From Flaveria trinervia (taxonomy: Eukaryota > Streptophyta > Magnoliopsida > Asterales > Asteraceae), in NCBI GenBank assembly GCA_025506515.1, contig CM046452.1:69205665-69269664 (forward strand): DNA of 64,000 nucleotides, read 5' to 3'. A program made the translations under genes and the position numbers. The notes under the pieces were generated by a model. The model made no database searches, was not told the DNA's origin, and saw only the letters and a list, made by a program, of their open reading frames with translations. Below, one piece after another: positions 54,771-64,000 of the stretch. Position 1 is the stretch's first letter, and each line of letters begins with the position of its first letter.

Positions 54771-55562
54771 TGTAAGGATTAAACGTAAATGTTAATGCAA
54801 CCTAAACACCCAAAGTCTCTCATGCATGCATGGACAAGTGTACTGAAGTAGAATGCTTTGAAAGTTTCTCACCAACATTAGAAAAATACACTAAGTGTGA
54901 AATCTTTCGAAGCAAAAGATGAAGTTTTCCGAAGCTTCAAAGACAAAGTCTTCTGAACCCAACACTTGAAGACAGATTTCTTCCGAAGACTTTTGAACAC
55001 ATGCTTTATCTGATGTACTTTTTACATAAAGCTGGACCCCTTTCCGCTGCAACTCTGTAAAGTCACCAACTTTCATAAGTTGGGGAGAAGGTCAATACTT
55101 TTGGTAACTGTACATTGAGGTCTTGAGTCTGTAACTTTCTACTTTATGTACTTTATCCTTTTTGTAATATATTAGGATGTGAGCTATGGCATGTCATAGT
55201 CACTAGTCAAAAGGCAATCTGCCTTTTGACTCTACAATTGATTTTGTTTGTTGTCTGGTTAATTATATCCAGTTGGCCTTCAAAGTATGGATGGTTGTAG
55301 GATGAAGTATATGTATCTCAAATACTTATAACTTTCTGATATGCTTTGTAACATTTGTAATAGAACTTGAGAAGACAATATACTACAATCTTGAAAACCA
55401 ACTACTTGTGTGTTTTGCTATCTTGTTCTGTCTTATATTTACTTGTGTTCTTAGCATCTTTACAAAGGTTAACCACTTCCCTATTTGATCTGTTAAGTGT
55501 TCTTAGCGACTCTCCTCACTGTGTTGTTATATTGTAATTGCATACCCTTCACCGGTTCTGCA
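54771..55562 (+). repeat. C4 3' LTR (792 bp)
   Basis: Starts TGTAAGGATTAAACG and ends CCGGTTCTGCA. It aligns with 42765-43554 with scattered substitutions, indicating that the insertion is not recent. Confidence 0.93.
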
Positions 55563-55827
55563 TATTGGCGGAGCTTGAACTACACTATAAGGGGGTGGGG
55601 ACGAAAGTAAACTATTTGAGGGGAGGGAACTCTCTATATATTATATAGTTTACACTACCGGGCCTTACAATACTAAGCTAAAAATTAACACTAATGACAA
55701 AAAAAGAGAGGGGGTCGGGGGCCCTCCCCGCCCTCAATAAGGTTCACCCATGATTGTCAATCATGTTGTAGGTTGTAGTAGGGGTTTTGTTCTTCAATAT
55801 TCCTCCTGATGTCATATTTGTTGCTTG
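55563..55827. other. Short flank resembling a decayed DNA-transposon end
   Basis: GGCGGAGCTTGAACTACACT near 55567 and GGGCCCTCCCCGCCCTCAAT near 55718 look like the ends of a small hAT-type element. No clear inverted ends or target duplication were found. There is no coding sequence. Confidence 0.3.
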
Positions 55828-56349
55828 TGTTGGGTCAATTAGTTAATATAAGAGTCAGCAGGTCAAACGAGTCGCGGTTCGGTAGATAAATGGGTTATGA
55901 ATACCTAAGTGTTAACTTATTTTTGAGAGAGTTTTATGAAGACTTAGTGTAGGATTCACAGAGTAAATTGGAAATAAAATATGTGATGTTGAAGAAAATA
56001 TTGATCATGGCCATGCAACATGTTGACGTTGGTTATTTTTTGGTTGAGTTTTTATTTCCTTTGTAAGTAATATATACATATAGTTTTTGAATTATCAATT
56101 GTAATTCCTTTGAAGTGAAATAGACCAAAACAATCATTTAAAAGTATGTGTGGGGTGTTTCATTTAAAGAGCCTGAACCAACCTTTGGTATCAGAGTCAC
56201 GTTCGGTGAAGATTGGATGGTTTAACAGTCGGTTTCAAGAAAAGGATGTAGTCCTTCGCTACCTGGCAAACGCAACAAGGAATCAGGCTGTTGGGCTGTT
56301 TAAGGACAACAACGATTCTTTGGTACTGTTTGACAGTGGAGGACGAAGT
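55828..56349 (+). mobile_element. LTR and leader of a small LTR retroelement, interrupted by E5
   Basis: Starts TGTTGGGTCAATTAG. The region ends near 56179 in CTGAACCAACC (inverted match to TGTTGGGT), directly before TTTGGTATCAGAGTC, a Met-tRNA-type primer site at about 56180. The LTR would be about 350 bp. The leader runs to 56349, where E5 is inserted. No gag or pol follows in the window, so a TRIM-like or truncated Copia element are both possible. Confidence 0.4.
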
Positions 56350-58623
56350 GGTAACACCCGGTTATTTTAAAGTTAAGGAAGAGAAGAATAAAGTGAAAGA
56401 AAAGAAGGAAAGGAAATAAAACCCAAGTCTAGGGGTAAAAAGTGTCCAAAAGGAAAAAATGTTTGAAAGATAGGTGTAAAAGGTGGTATGGCCGCCCATA
56501 TGTCACATACATCTTTGATTTTCGGGTTTTAGAGAGAGAAAGAGCAGCAAGTTCTCGGTTTTGAAGGAAGAACAAGAAAGAGTTTGAATTCAAGGTAAGA
56601 ATTCATGCTTTTATGGTGTTCTTGACTGGTCTTATCCTCAGGTTTATGCTTATGTATGTTTGTATATGATTGGGGTATGTTTTTAGTGGGTTTCTAGCAG
56701 TTGGATTCAATTTGTAAACGAGTTTGGAGGAAGCCTTACTCAGAACCTGCAAAGGTGAGTTCTAGGACCCTCTTTACTGGATTTTAACTAATTTTCGGGC
56801 TGGAAATGCATGAATGTATGTTTTATTAACTGGGTTTCGGACCCGTGTGCTTGAATGGGTGTATGCTGATGTTATAACGTGATGTGTGACTATGTTCATG
56901 CTTGATGATGTATGATTGTGTTTCTAAGGCTTAGTGGGTAAGAATTAATCTTAGAACATGATGAATGGTGCATGGAAACTGAATCTGATATTTTAGACCC
57001 ACTTGATAAGTTTTTAAATCTGCCTAAGTGCTTGGATGTAAATACAGATGAACAAGTAAGTCAATGCTGATGCAGTGAGTCAATGCGGATGAGCATTTGA
57101 CTATGTATGGAAATGCGGATGAACAAGTAAGTCAATACGGATGAAGTGAGTCAATGCGAATGAACATTTGAGTATAGAAATGCGGATAAGCAAAGTAAGT
57201 CAATATGGATGAAGTGAGTCAATGCGGATGAGCATTTGATTAAGTATGGAAATGTGGATGAGCAAAATAAGTCAATGCAGATGAAGTGAGTCAATGCGGA
57301 TGAGCATTTGACTAAGTATGGAAATGCGGATGAGTTAGGCTAATGCGGAAGAGTTAGGCTAATGCGGATGACAAATGCAGATGAACTATAGCAAATGCGG
57401 ATGAACTGTAGGAAATGTGGATGAACACTTAGAAAAATTCTGACTTTGTAGGAAAAAGGAGTAATGTAGGCTTTGACCTAGGAGGTTCCCGGGGGTTATG
57501 TAAGTTGACTTTTGGGGTCATAGATGGTATGATGGGCATGTAATGATGTGTGATTAATGCTTATGATGATAAAGATGATGTTGCATGGTTATGCATGATG
57601 TATGTTATGTATGTATGATTCCCAGTATGATGATGTATTAATGATATGTTTATGTTCCTTATGATGATGTATGATTATCTTTCCTATGACTTTACGTGTT
57701 ATGATAATGAATGAACGAAGTATTATGTAACGTAAAATGAAAGATAATGAAAGAGGAACATGATGATGAATGCATGCATTAATGAATGAATGTAAGAAAG
57801 CCTTGCAAGCAAATGTACGGAGGTTCACACCCAATGAAGGGTGTTAGCTCAACTGTGTGCGGGTTAGCTACCCCAGAAGGATGCACACTGGGGTCTAATC
57901 TTTGTGATTGACCATACGAATAGGATCCTTGCCGCTTGCCCTAGGTACTGGAGTCAGCTTCGTGCATAATGTTCGAGGTCTATGAGAGACCTCAGGCCTA
58001 GTTACCCGCTTCGTGCATAGTGTTTGGGGTATAGCATATGGCATTGATCCAGAATGAAAGAGAAAAGATAATGGTGAATGTACTTACCCTAGGTACTAGA
58101 GTCAGCTTCGTGCACAATGTTCGGGGTCTATGAAAGACCTCAGGCCAAGTTACCCGCTTCGTGCACAATGTTCGGGGTAATGTACATGTCACCAGTTGTA
58201 ACGATGAATGAATGAAAGAATGAACGAATGAATGACGAAGATAGTAATGATATTATCTGTTTGTACCTACGATGTATGATCACGAATGAATGTAAAGTAT
58301 GTTTTGCTATAAAACTAGAACTCACTTAGCAACGCTGACTTTTATGCATTTTCCAGTTCACAGGTAAGGTTGCTGAGGATGGCACGAGGCGGCTACTCAG
58401 CTCTTTTGGATGGCATCCATTTATTTAAAGCTTTTGTGATGTAATACAACAATGTAATTTTGTAACCCACAAACGATGCATTATTTTGCAAAAGTTTTTT
58501 TGATGAAATGAAATGCCATTTGTTTTATGTTTCCGCTGCAATGTTTTGATGATTAAATGCAAAGTATATGTTTTATGTGCGATGAATTGTCAGCTGTAAG
58601 TGTCCCGGGAACGGGGCCTTACA
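56350..58623 (+). repeat. E5 5' LTR (2.27 kb)
   Basis: Starts GGTAACACCCGGTTATTTTA (the first T is changed relative to TGTAACACCC at 63623) and ends CCCGGGAACGGGGCCTTACA. Arrays are at about 57040-57440 (ATGCGGATGA units) and 57840-58180 (CCCGCTTCGTGCACAATGTT units). Confidence 0.92.
57040..57440. repeat. Array in E5 LTR (AATGCGGATGAGCATTTGAC units)
   Basis: Repeats of GTCAATGCGGATGA, AAATGCGGATGAGCAA and AATGCGGATGAAGTGAGTC. The core ATGCG is the complement-sense counterpart of CGCAT in the E2, E3 and solo-LTR arrays. Confidence 0.88.
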
Positions 58624-58626
58624 AGT

Positions 58627-58638
58627 TGGTATCAGAGC
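58627..58638 (+). other. E5 primer binding site (Met-tRNA)
   Basis: TGGTATCAGAGC three bases inside the 5' LTR end. Confidence 0.93.
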
Positions 58639-58975
58639 CAAAGTTTAAGTGAAATGGGTAAATTTTCAAAATTAACCTTTACTTAAACTGAGAATGGGAC
58701 GGAAGGGAATGGGATGCCAATCTGAGTAGCTGCATGCCATCAGGTATTTTCGTAAAGATAAATGGTTTTATGTGTGCATGGTATGTGGTTATGTGTTGTA
58801 CGTAGATTTAAATGCTGATGTAGTCAGGACAGTTAATGCTTGGGGTATGAAGAGTAAAGTAAGTGGCTAATCACAACTGGCCACTGTAATTAGGGACTTA
58901 CTATACTTTCCATAAACGGAGTCGTTTCCTTGAATGACCGTATTAGTGTTTAAATCTTTCAGTGTGAGTTAGAGG

Positions 58976-60252
58976 ATGGCCGGTGGTAGATCATCTAAAG
59001 CTTCGCGTGGTGGCGGACGTGGTGCTGAACCACAGGTTACGAGAGGAAGGCCGAGGGCCGAAAAAGTGGTTCATGAAGAACCAGAAACCCCTCATCTGGA
59101 GGGCGGAGATGAAAGTGCTAATCTGAGAGCCTCAGTGAAGGAGGCGGTTGTGGAGGAAGTGCATCAAGTCATGCAGACGATCCTACCGTCTATGGTGACT
59201 GAAGTGATAAAGGCAGTTAGAGAAGAGGAGAGAAGGGAAAGGAGTAGACCTATAGGCGAAAGAAGACAGCCAGAGACTGAGACGGTTCCGTCTGATGACA
59301 AAGAAGAAGAAGAAGAAGCAGAGCCTGTGCAGGAGACGGTACGAGGCTGTAACTACAGGGTGTTTATAAGATGCAAGCCCCTTACTTTTGATGGTAACGG
59401 CACTGCTGCTACTGCCCACCGATGGGTGAGGGAAATGGAAGCTGTACTTGATATCAGCGAGTGTCGAGAAGACTAGAAAGTTAAGTTCGCTACCCACTCT
59501 TTTGTGGACTCGGCTCTGTGCTGGGGGACAATATAGTCCAAGTCGAGGGTAGTCGGATGATCGGGAGAATGAGAAGGCCAGAGTTGAAGAAGTTGGTGAT
59601 CGAGGAGTTTTGTTCTCATCGGGAAATGGATAAGGTCGAGAGGGAATTTCTGCAACTGGAGGGAGGAACGATGACACACAAGAGTACACCACAAAGTTCA
59701 ACGAAATGGCACGTCTGGTGCCAGATCAGGTAACACCTCTATCTCGGAAGATCAAGAGGTATATTCAGGGTTTGCCGACAGACATTCACAAGCACATGAT
59801 CGCCGCCCGACCAAGCACATTTAGGTCGGCGGTGGATCTAGCAGGGAGATTGTATGATGAGAGGACTGTGGTGGTGGTGACTGAAAGTAATCAAAAAAGT
59901 GGAGGTGATAGAAACTGGAATGGGAAGAGGTTTGGTCGGGGTGGTGCCTCACGAGTAACAAGAAGGCTCGAGTGGATGACCGTCGTGTGGTCACATCAAG
60001 TGCGGGGTTGAAAAAGTGTGGCAAGTGTGGGAAGGAGCATGGTGGCGAGTGTAGATGGGGGTCGAATGTTTGTTTCAAGTGTGGGAAGCCTGGTCATATG
60101 GCTAGAGACTGTGGAGGTGTGAAGTGTTTCAACTGCGGGGGAAGTGATCATATGAGCAGGGAGTGTAAGAAGCCAAGAGTTGAGGGTTTCGGGGTGAAGA
60201 AAACTGGAGGTGAAGGACCAAGGGCGAGCGCCAGGGCATTCACGATGACATA
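58976..60252 (+). pseudogene. E5 gag with zinc knuckles, broken
   Basis: MAGGRSSKASRGGGRGAEP starts at 58976; 'EEVHQVMQTILPSMVTEVIK' is followed by the acidic 'SDDKEEEEEAEP', 'CKPLTFDGNGTAATAHRWV' and 'REMEAVLDISECRED', then a stop. The capsid resumes in another frame with 'RPELKKLVIEEFCSHREMDK' and, at 59760, 'GLPTDIHKHMIAARPSTFRS'. The knuckles CFKCGKPGHMARDC and CFNCGGSDHMSREC lie at about 60080-60170, after a related CGKCGKEHGGEC. It would bind and package the element RNA. Confidence 0.9.
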
Positions 60253-60280
60253 GGAGGAGGCTAGGACGGACCCTGATGTT

Positions 60281-60700
60281 GTGTCCGCTATGTTTCTGGT
60301 GAACCAAACTTTAGCTTCTGTGTTATTTGATTCGGGTACGAGTAAAAGTTTTATTTTTGCTGCTTTCTGTGCTAAGCTGGCTGTTAGTAGTAGACGAGTT
60401 GATGCGCCCTTTGATGTAGAAACTGCTATAGGTAAGTCTACCAGGATTTCTGAGATGTTAGAGGGCTGTTATGTGGAGCTAGAAGGTCATAGGTTCCTGT
60501 TAGACTGTTCGTGATGACCTTGGGTGGTTTTTATTTGGTTCTTAGGATGGATTGGTTGGCGGATTTCAAGGCAAACATTGTGTGTCGCAAGAAGATGATT
60601 CCGCTATCCGCGCCTGACGGGAGTTCGGTAACGGTTTATGGTGATTGAGTCACGACAATTCCAAAAGTGCTTTTGATGGCGGTGGTGGGAAAGTGTATGA
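60281..60700 (+). pseudogene. E5 aspartic protease
   Basis: 'MFLVNQTLASVLFDSGTSKS' has the catalytic D-S-G at about 60330-60338. It is followed by 'FIFAAFCAKLAVSSR' and 'GCYVELEGHRFLLD'. The frame ends at a stop near 60512 and resumes with 'RMDWLADFKANIVCRKKMI' in another frame. It cleaves the gag-pol polyprotein in intact relatives. Confidence 0.88.
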
Positions 60701-61800
60701 GGCATGGATGTAGCGCCTACTTGGCCTATGTAAAGGATGTGGATACGCCAACACCACAGCTATCCGATGTACCCATTATGTGTGACTTTCCAGATGTATT
60801 CCCGGAAGACTTACCAGGAGTGCCACCTAACTGAGAGATCGAGTTCCGGATTGACTTGATACCGGGTGCCCAACCTGTTGCCAAGGCACCATATCGATTG
60901 GCCCCGACAGAGATGAAAGAGTTGATGGAGCAGTTGCAAGAGCTGCTTGACAAGGGGTTTATCAGACCGAGTATCTCTCCTTGGGGTGCTCTGATCCTAT
61001 TTGTGAAGAAGAAAGACGGTAGTATGAGGATGTGTATTGACTACCGTGAGCTGAACAAGTTGACAGTGAAGAACCGATACCCCTTACCGAGAATAGACGA
61101 TTTGTTTGATCAGCTTTAGGGTGCCAGTTGGTTTTCAAGGATAGATCTTTGATCTGGTTACCATAAGGTGAAGGAGCAAGATATCCCTAAAACAGCTTTC
61201 TGTACGCGCTATGGTCACTACGAGTTTCTTGTCATGTCCTTTGGTTTAACCAACGCGCCAGCTGCCTTTATGGATATGATGAATCGGGTGTGTCGGCTGA
61301 TGCTGGATAAATCAGTGATTGTGTTCATTGATGATATCCTGATTTATTCGAAGAGCAAGATTGACCATGCCGGTCACATTCGGGAGGTTCTGGAGATGTT
61401 GAGAAAGGGAAGCTGTACGCCAAATTCTCCAAGTGCGCATTTTGGTTGCGTGAGGTTCAATTCTTGGGTCATGTGGTGAATCCTGATAGGATTATGGTGG
61501 ACCCAGCAAAGGTGGAGGCAGTTATGCAATGGAAGTCACCGAAGACGCCATCCAAGATTCGTAGCTTCTTGGGTTTGGCGGGCTACTATAGAAGATTCAT
61601 TCAAGACTTCTCTAAGATTGCCTCTCCACTAACCAAGTTGACCCAAAAAGATGTGAAGTTCTCATGGGGTCAAGCTCAAGAGAAGGCATTCGAAGAATTG
61701 AAGGCAAGATTGACTCAAGCTCCTGTTTTGTCATTACCCGATGGAAGCGAAGATCTGGTGGTTTATTCAGATGCTTCCTACTCGGGGTTAGGGTGCGTGT
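60701..61800 (+). pseudogene. E5 reverse transcriptase and start of RNase H
   Basis: 'PIMCDFPDVFPEDLPGVPP' leads into RT: 'IPGAQPVAKAPYRLAPTEM', 'FIRPSISPWGALILFVKKKD', 'MRMCIDYRELNKLTVKNRYP', a stop near 61117, 'TAFCTRYGHYEFLVMSFGLT', and catalytic FIDDILIYSK (about 61326-61355). In the next frame come 'QFLGHVVNPDRIMVDPAKVE', 'FLGLAGYYRRFIQDFSKIA' and the connection domain. RNase H begins at 'VVYSDASYSGLGCVLM' (61760-61807). Three stops interrupt it. Confidence 0.92.
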
Positions 61801-62130
61801 TAATGTAGAGAGGGAAGGTTATAGCCTATGCGTCCCGACAGTTGAAGGTTCATGAGGTCAATTATCCTACTCATGACTTGGAGCTAGCAGCTGTGGTCTT
61901 CGCACTAAAGATTTGGAGGCACTATCTTTACGGTACGAAGTGCACTATCTTCACTGACCACAAGAGCTTGAAGTACTTCTTCGAGCAAAAGGATCTGAAC
62001 ATGAGACAGAGGAGGTGGTTGGAGCTTATAAAGGATTATGATTGTGAGATCCATTACCATCCGGGCAAGGCCAATGTGGTGGCGGATGCCCTTAGCCGGA
62101 AAGAGAGGCCCGAGCCGATTCGGGTGAAAG
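61801..62130 (+). pseudogene. E5 RNase H
   Basis: 'VIAYASRQLKVHEVNYPTHD', then 'LELAAVVFALKIWRHYLYGT', 'FTDHKSLKYFFEQKDLNMRQ' and 'IHYHPGKANVVADALSRK'. The catalytic residues Asp (61777 area), Glu (61880 area) and Asp (61958 area) are present. It is in one frame after a stop at 61808. Confidence 0.9.
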
Positions 62131-62149
62131 TGTATCAGCTGATCATGAC

Positions 62150-63590
62150 CTCTGATGTGATGTGGCAAGTCAAAGAGTTTCAAGATAAAGCGCTGAAAGA
62201 AGATCATCTTAACTCTGAAAGAATGAGAGGTCTGGTTGGGGAATTAGGTGAAAACACACTTGGTGTTAAAACTCAATTTGGTCGTGTGTGGATTCCTCGT
62301 TTTGGGGATCTACGGGTGAAGATAATGGATGAAGCTCACAAGACTCGATACTCCATTCATCCAGGTGCCACAAAAATGTATCAAGATATGAAGAAAGATT
62401 ATTGGTGGCCGGGTATGAAGCGCAACGTGGTGGAGTATGTGAGTAAGTGCCTTACTTGCTTACAAGTGAAGGCCGAGCATCAAAAGCCGTATGGGAAGAT
62501 CCAACCTTTGGATATACCGGAATGGAAGTGGGAGCACATCACCATGGATTTCATTACGAAGCTGCCACGTACTCCGAAAGGGTACGATGCCATATGGGTG
62601 ATTGTGGATCGACTGACGAAGAGTGCTCACTTCCTACCGATTCGCGAGACATATTCATCTGAGTGGTTGGCTGATCTGTTCATCAAGGATATTGTAACTC
62701 ATCATGGTGTGCCGGTGTCCATTGTGTCTGATCGTGACACCCGGTTTACATCTAAATTCTGGAAGAAATTCCACGACGCTATGGGACGAGGTTACATATC
62801 AGTACGGCTTATCATCCCCAAACTGATGGTCAGTCAGAGAGGACCATTCAGACATTGGAATACATGCTTCGGGCGTGTGTGATCGATTTTGGAGGAAGTT
62901 GGGATGACCACTTACCGTTAGCCGAATTCTCATACAACAACAACTATCATGCCAGCATTGGTATGCTACCATATGAGCTACTATACGGTAGGAGATGCAG
63001 AACCACCGTTTGTTGGGGTGACTTGGTCAGAAAGAGTTGGGAAGCGTCGAGTAATCGAGGCTACGACTGAGAAGCTTGAGAAGATCAAAGCCTTCATGAA
63101 GGTAGCCAAAGATAGACAGAAGTCGTATGCCGATAAACGACGCAAACCGATTGAGTTCCAGGTGGATGACCGGGTTATGTTGAAGGTCTCACCTTGGAAG
63201 GGTATTATTCGTTTCCAAAAGCGGGGCAAGTTGAGCCTAAGATACATAAGCCCTTTCCGAATCATTGCTCGGGTAGGAGAGGTGTCCTATAGATTAGAGT
63301 TGCCTGATGAGTTAAGTGGAATTCATCTAACGTTCCATGTATCTCATCTAAGAAAGTGCTTAGCAAAGGAAGGCATGATTGTTCCACTGGAGGATATCAA
63401 GGTAGACAAACGGCTCAATTATGTGGAGCAACCGGTGGCAATCATTGATCGAAAGGAAAAGAGCCTGAGGAATAAAGTGGTTCCCTTATGCGTGTACAAT
63501 GGAAGCACAGGAAGGGATCCAAGTCTACGTGGGAGACTGAAGAAGAGATGAGGCAGCATTACCCACAATTCTTTGAGGAATAGCATGTTT
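62150..63590 (+). pseudogene. E5 integrase with chromodomain-like C-terminus, broken
   Basis: The zinc-binding block is 'HPGATKMYQDMKKDYWWPGM' with 'SKCLTCLQVKAEHQ'. The core has 'HITMDFITKLPRTPKGYDAI' (first Asp), 'SIVSDRDTRFTSKFW' (second Asp), and, after a one-base frame change near 62780, the 'TDGQSERT'-like region with the catalytic Glu near 62839. Then come 'WDDHLPLAEFSYNNNYHASI', 'IEFQVDDRVMLKVSPWKG', 'LELPDELSGIHLTFHVSHLR', and in another frame 'STWETEEEMRQHYPQFF', which resembles the chromodomain end. Frame changes fall near 62880, 63065 and 63490. Confidence 0.92.
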
Positions 63591-63608
63591 CGGGGACGAA
63601 ACCTATAT

Positions 63609-63622
63609 AAGGGGGGTGGACT
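63609..63622 (+). other. E5 polypurine tract
   Basis: AAGGGGGGTGGACT immediately before the 3' LTR start TGTAACACCC. Confidence 0.9.
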
Positions 63623-64000
63623 TGTAACACCCAGTTATTTTAACGTCAAGGAAGAGAAGAATAAAGTGAAAGAAAATAAGGAAATGAAATAAACCCAAGT
63701 CTAGGGCTAAAAAGTGTCTAAAAGGACAAAATGTTTGAAAAGTGGGTGTAAAAGGTGGTATGGCCGCCCATATGTCACATACACCTTTGATTTTTGGGTT
63801 TTAGAGAGAGAAAGAGCAGAAAGTTCTCGGTTTTGAAGGAAGAACAAGAAAGAGTTCGAATTCAAGGTAAGAATTCATGCTTTTATGGTGTTCTTGACTA
63901 GTCTGATCCTCGGGTTTATGCTTATGTGTGTTTGTATGTGTTTGGGGTATGTTTTTAGTGGGTTTCTAGCAGTTGGATTCAATTTGCAAACGAGTTTCGA
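63623..64000 (+). repeat. E5 3' LTR (first 378 bp)
   Basis: TGTAACACCCAGTTATTTTA aligns with 56350 onwards. It continues past the window end, so the target duplication cannot be checked. Confidence 0.92.

Larger units (their letters stand above)
42765..55562 (+). mobile_element. C4: full-length Ty1/Copia Sirevirus (12.8 kb)
   Basis: Paired LTRs 42765-43554 and 54771-55562, Met-tRNA primer site, gag, protease, integrase (part duplicated), RT, RNase H, spacer, a long extra 3' ORF region and a polypurine tract. The flanking pentamers TAGTG (42760-42764) and TATTG (55563-55567) match at four of five bases, compatible with an aged target duplication. The long region after RNase H identifies Sirevirus. 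All reading frames are broken. Confidence 0.94.
56350..64000 (+). mobile_element. E5: Ty3/Gypsy chromovirus (Tekay/Del type), 3' LTR cut by window end
   Basis: 5' LTR 56350-58623, primer site, gag, protease, RT, RNase H, integrase with a chromodomain-like C-terminus, polypurine tract, and the first 378 bp of the 3' LTR. RT before integrase defines Gypsy. The C-terminal 'STWETEEEMRQHYP' block fits the chromodomain of Tekay/Del. It is the only member of the superfamily in the window with a full pol layout, but several stops and frameshifts disable it. Confidence 0.94.

Noticed and set aside
59183..59701. 172-codon minus-strand frame opposite E5 gag
   Set aside because: The plus strand carries the conserved capsid; this is its antisense shadow.

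Overview
This window is plant nuclear DNA, most likely from a eudicot and plausibly a composite (Asteraceae); the family assignment is inference from the style of the retroelements. It is almost entirely nested transposable elements. The only host-type gene is a DUF241 (BPS1-like) gene near 31.7 kb, which carries a frame break, plus fragments of a second copy near 8.4 and 22.6 kb. I see no rRNA, tRNA, CRISPR or bacterial-style operon.

Layout. (1) 1-8312: a minus-strand Ty1/Copia element of Sirevirus type: 5' LTR, Met-tRNA primer site, gag, protease, integrase, RT/RNase H and the extra 3' ORF; its 3' LTR lies left of the window. (2) 8313-9052: small pieces of a Ty3/Gypsy protease, DUF241 gene, shared flank and a short hAT-like element (T1). 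(3) 9053-22562: a plus-strand Ty3/Gypsy element (G1) with LTR, primer site, an extra ORF, gag and protease. A second Gypsy element (E2, 11639-19794, minus strand, 6-bp target duplication) sits in its leader. (4) 22572-23000: the 3' end of a DUF241 gene and its flank. (5) 23009-27104: a 4.1-kb hAT transposon with a perfect 8-bp target duplication. (6) 28142-30063: a solo LTR with a perfect 5-bp target duplication. (7) 30431-30979: a complete T1 element, then the DUF241 gene at 31742-32658. (8) 33471-34085: a chromovirus-like gag fragment. (9) 34951-41950: Gypsy element E3 (minus strand, perfect 5-bp target duplication). (10) 42765-55562: a full-length plus-strand Sirevirus (C4) with both LTRs. 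(11) 55828-56349: an LTR and leader of a small retroelement. (12) 56350-64000: Gypsy element E5 (Tekay/Del type chromovirus), whose 3' LTR is cut by the window end.

E2, E3, the solo LTR and E5 share LTR ends (TGTAACACC...GGGGCCTTACA read in the coding sense) and form one Tekay-like superfamily. E5 retains a full gag-pol layout. E2 and E3 keep gag but have lost reverse transcriptase, RNase H and the integrase core. Every long reading frame examined is broken somewhere.

The most informative structural signal is a probable 14-kb inversion. Breakpoints near 8411 and 22562-22571 split both a Gypsy protease and a DUF241 gene, and flipping the interval makes both contiguous again. Other points of interest are the rapidly diverging minisatellites with an ATGCG core in every Tekay-like LTR, a 780-bp tandem duplication of the integrase in C4, and an extra coiled-coil-like ORF upstream of gag in G1. 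I found no convincing novel functional system; the novelty is in retroelement structure and rearrangement history.
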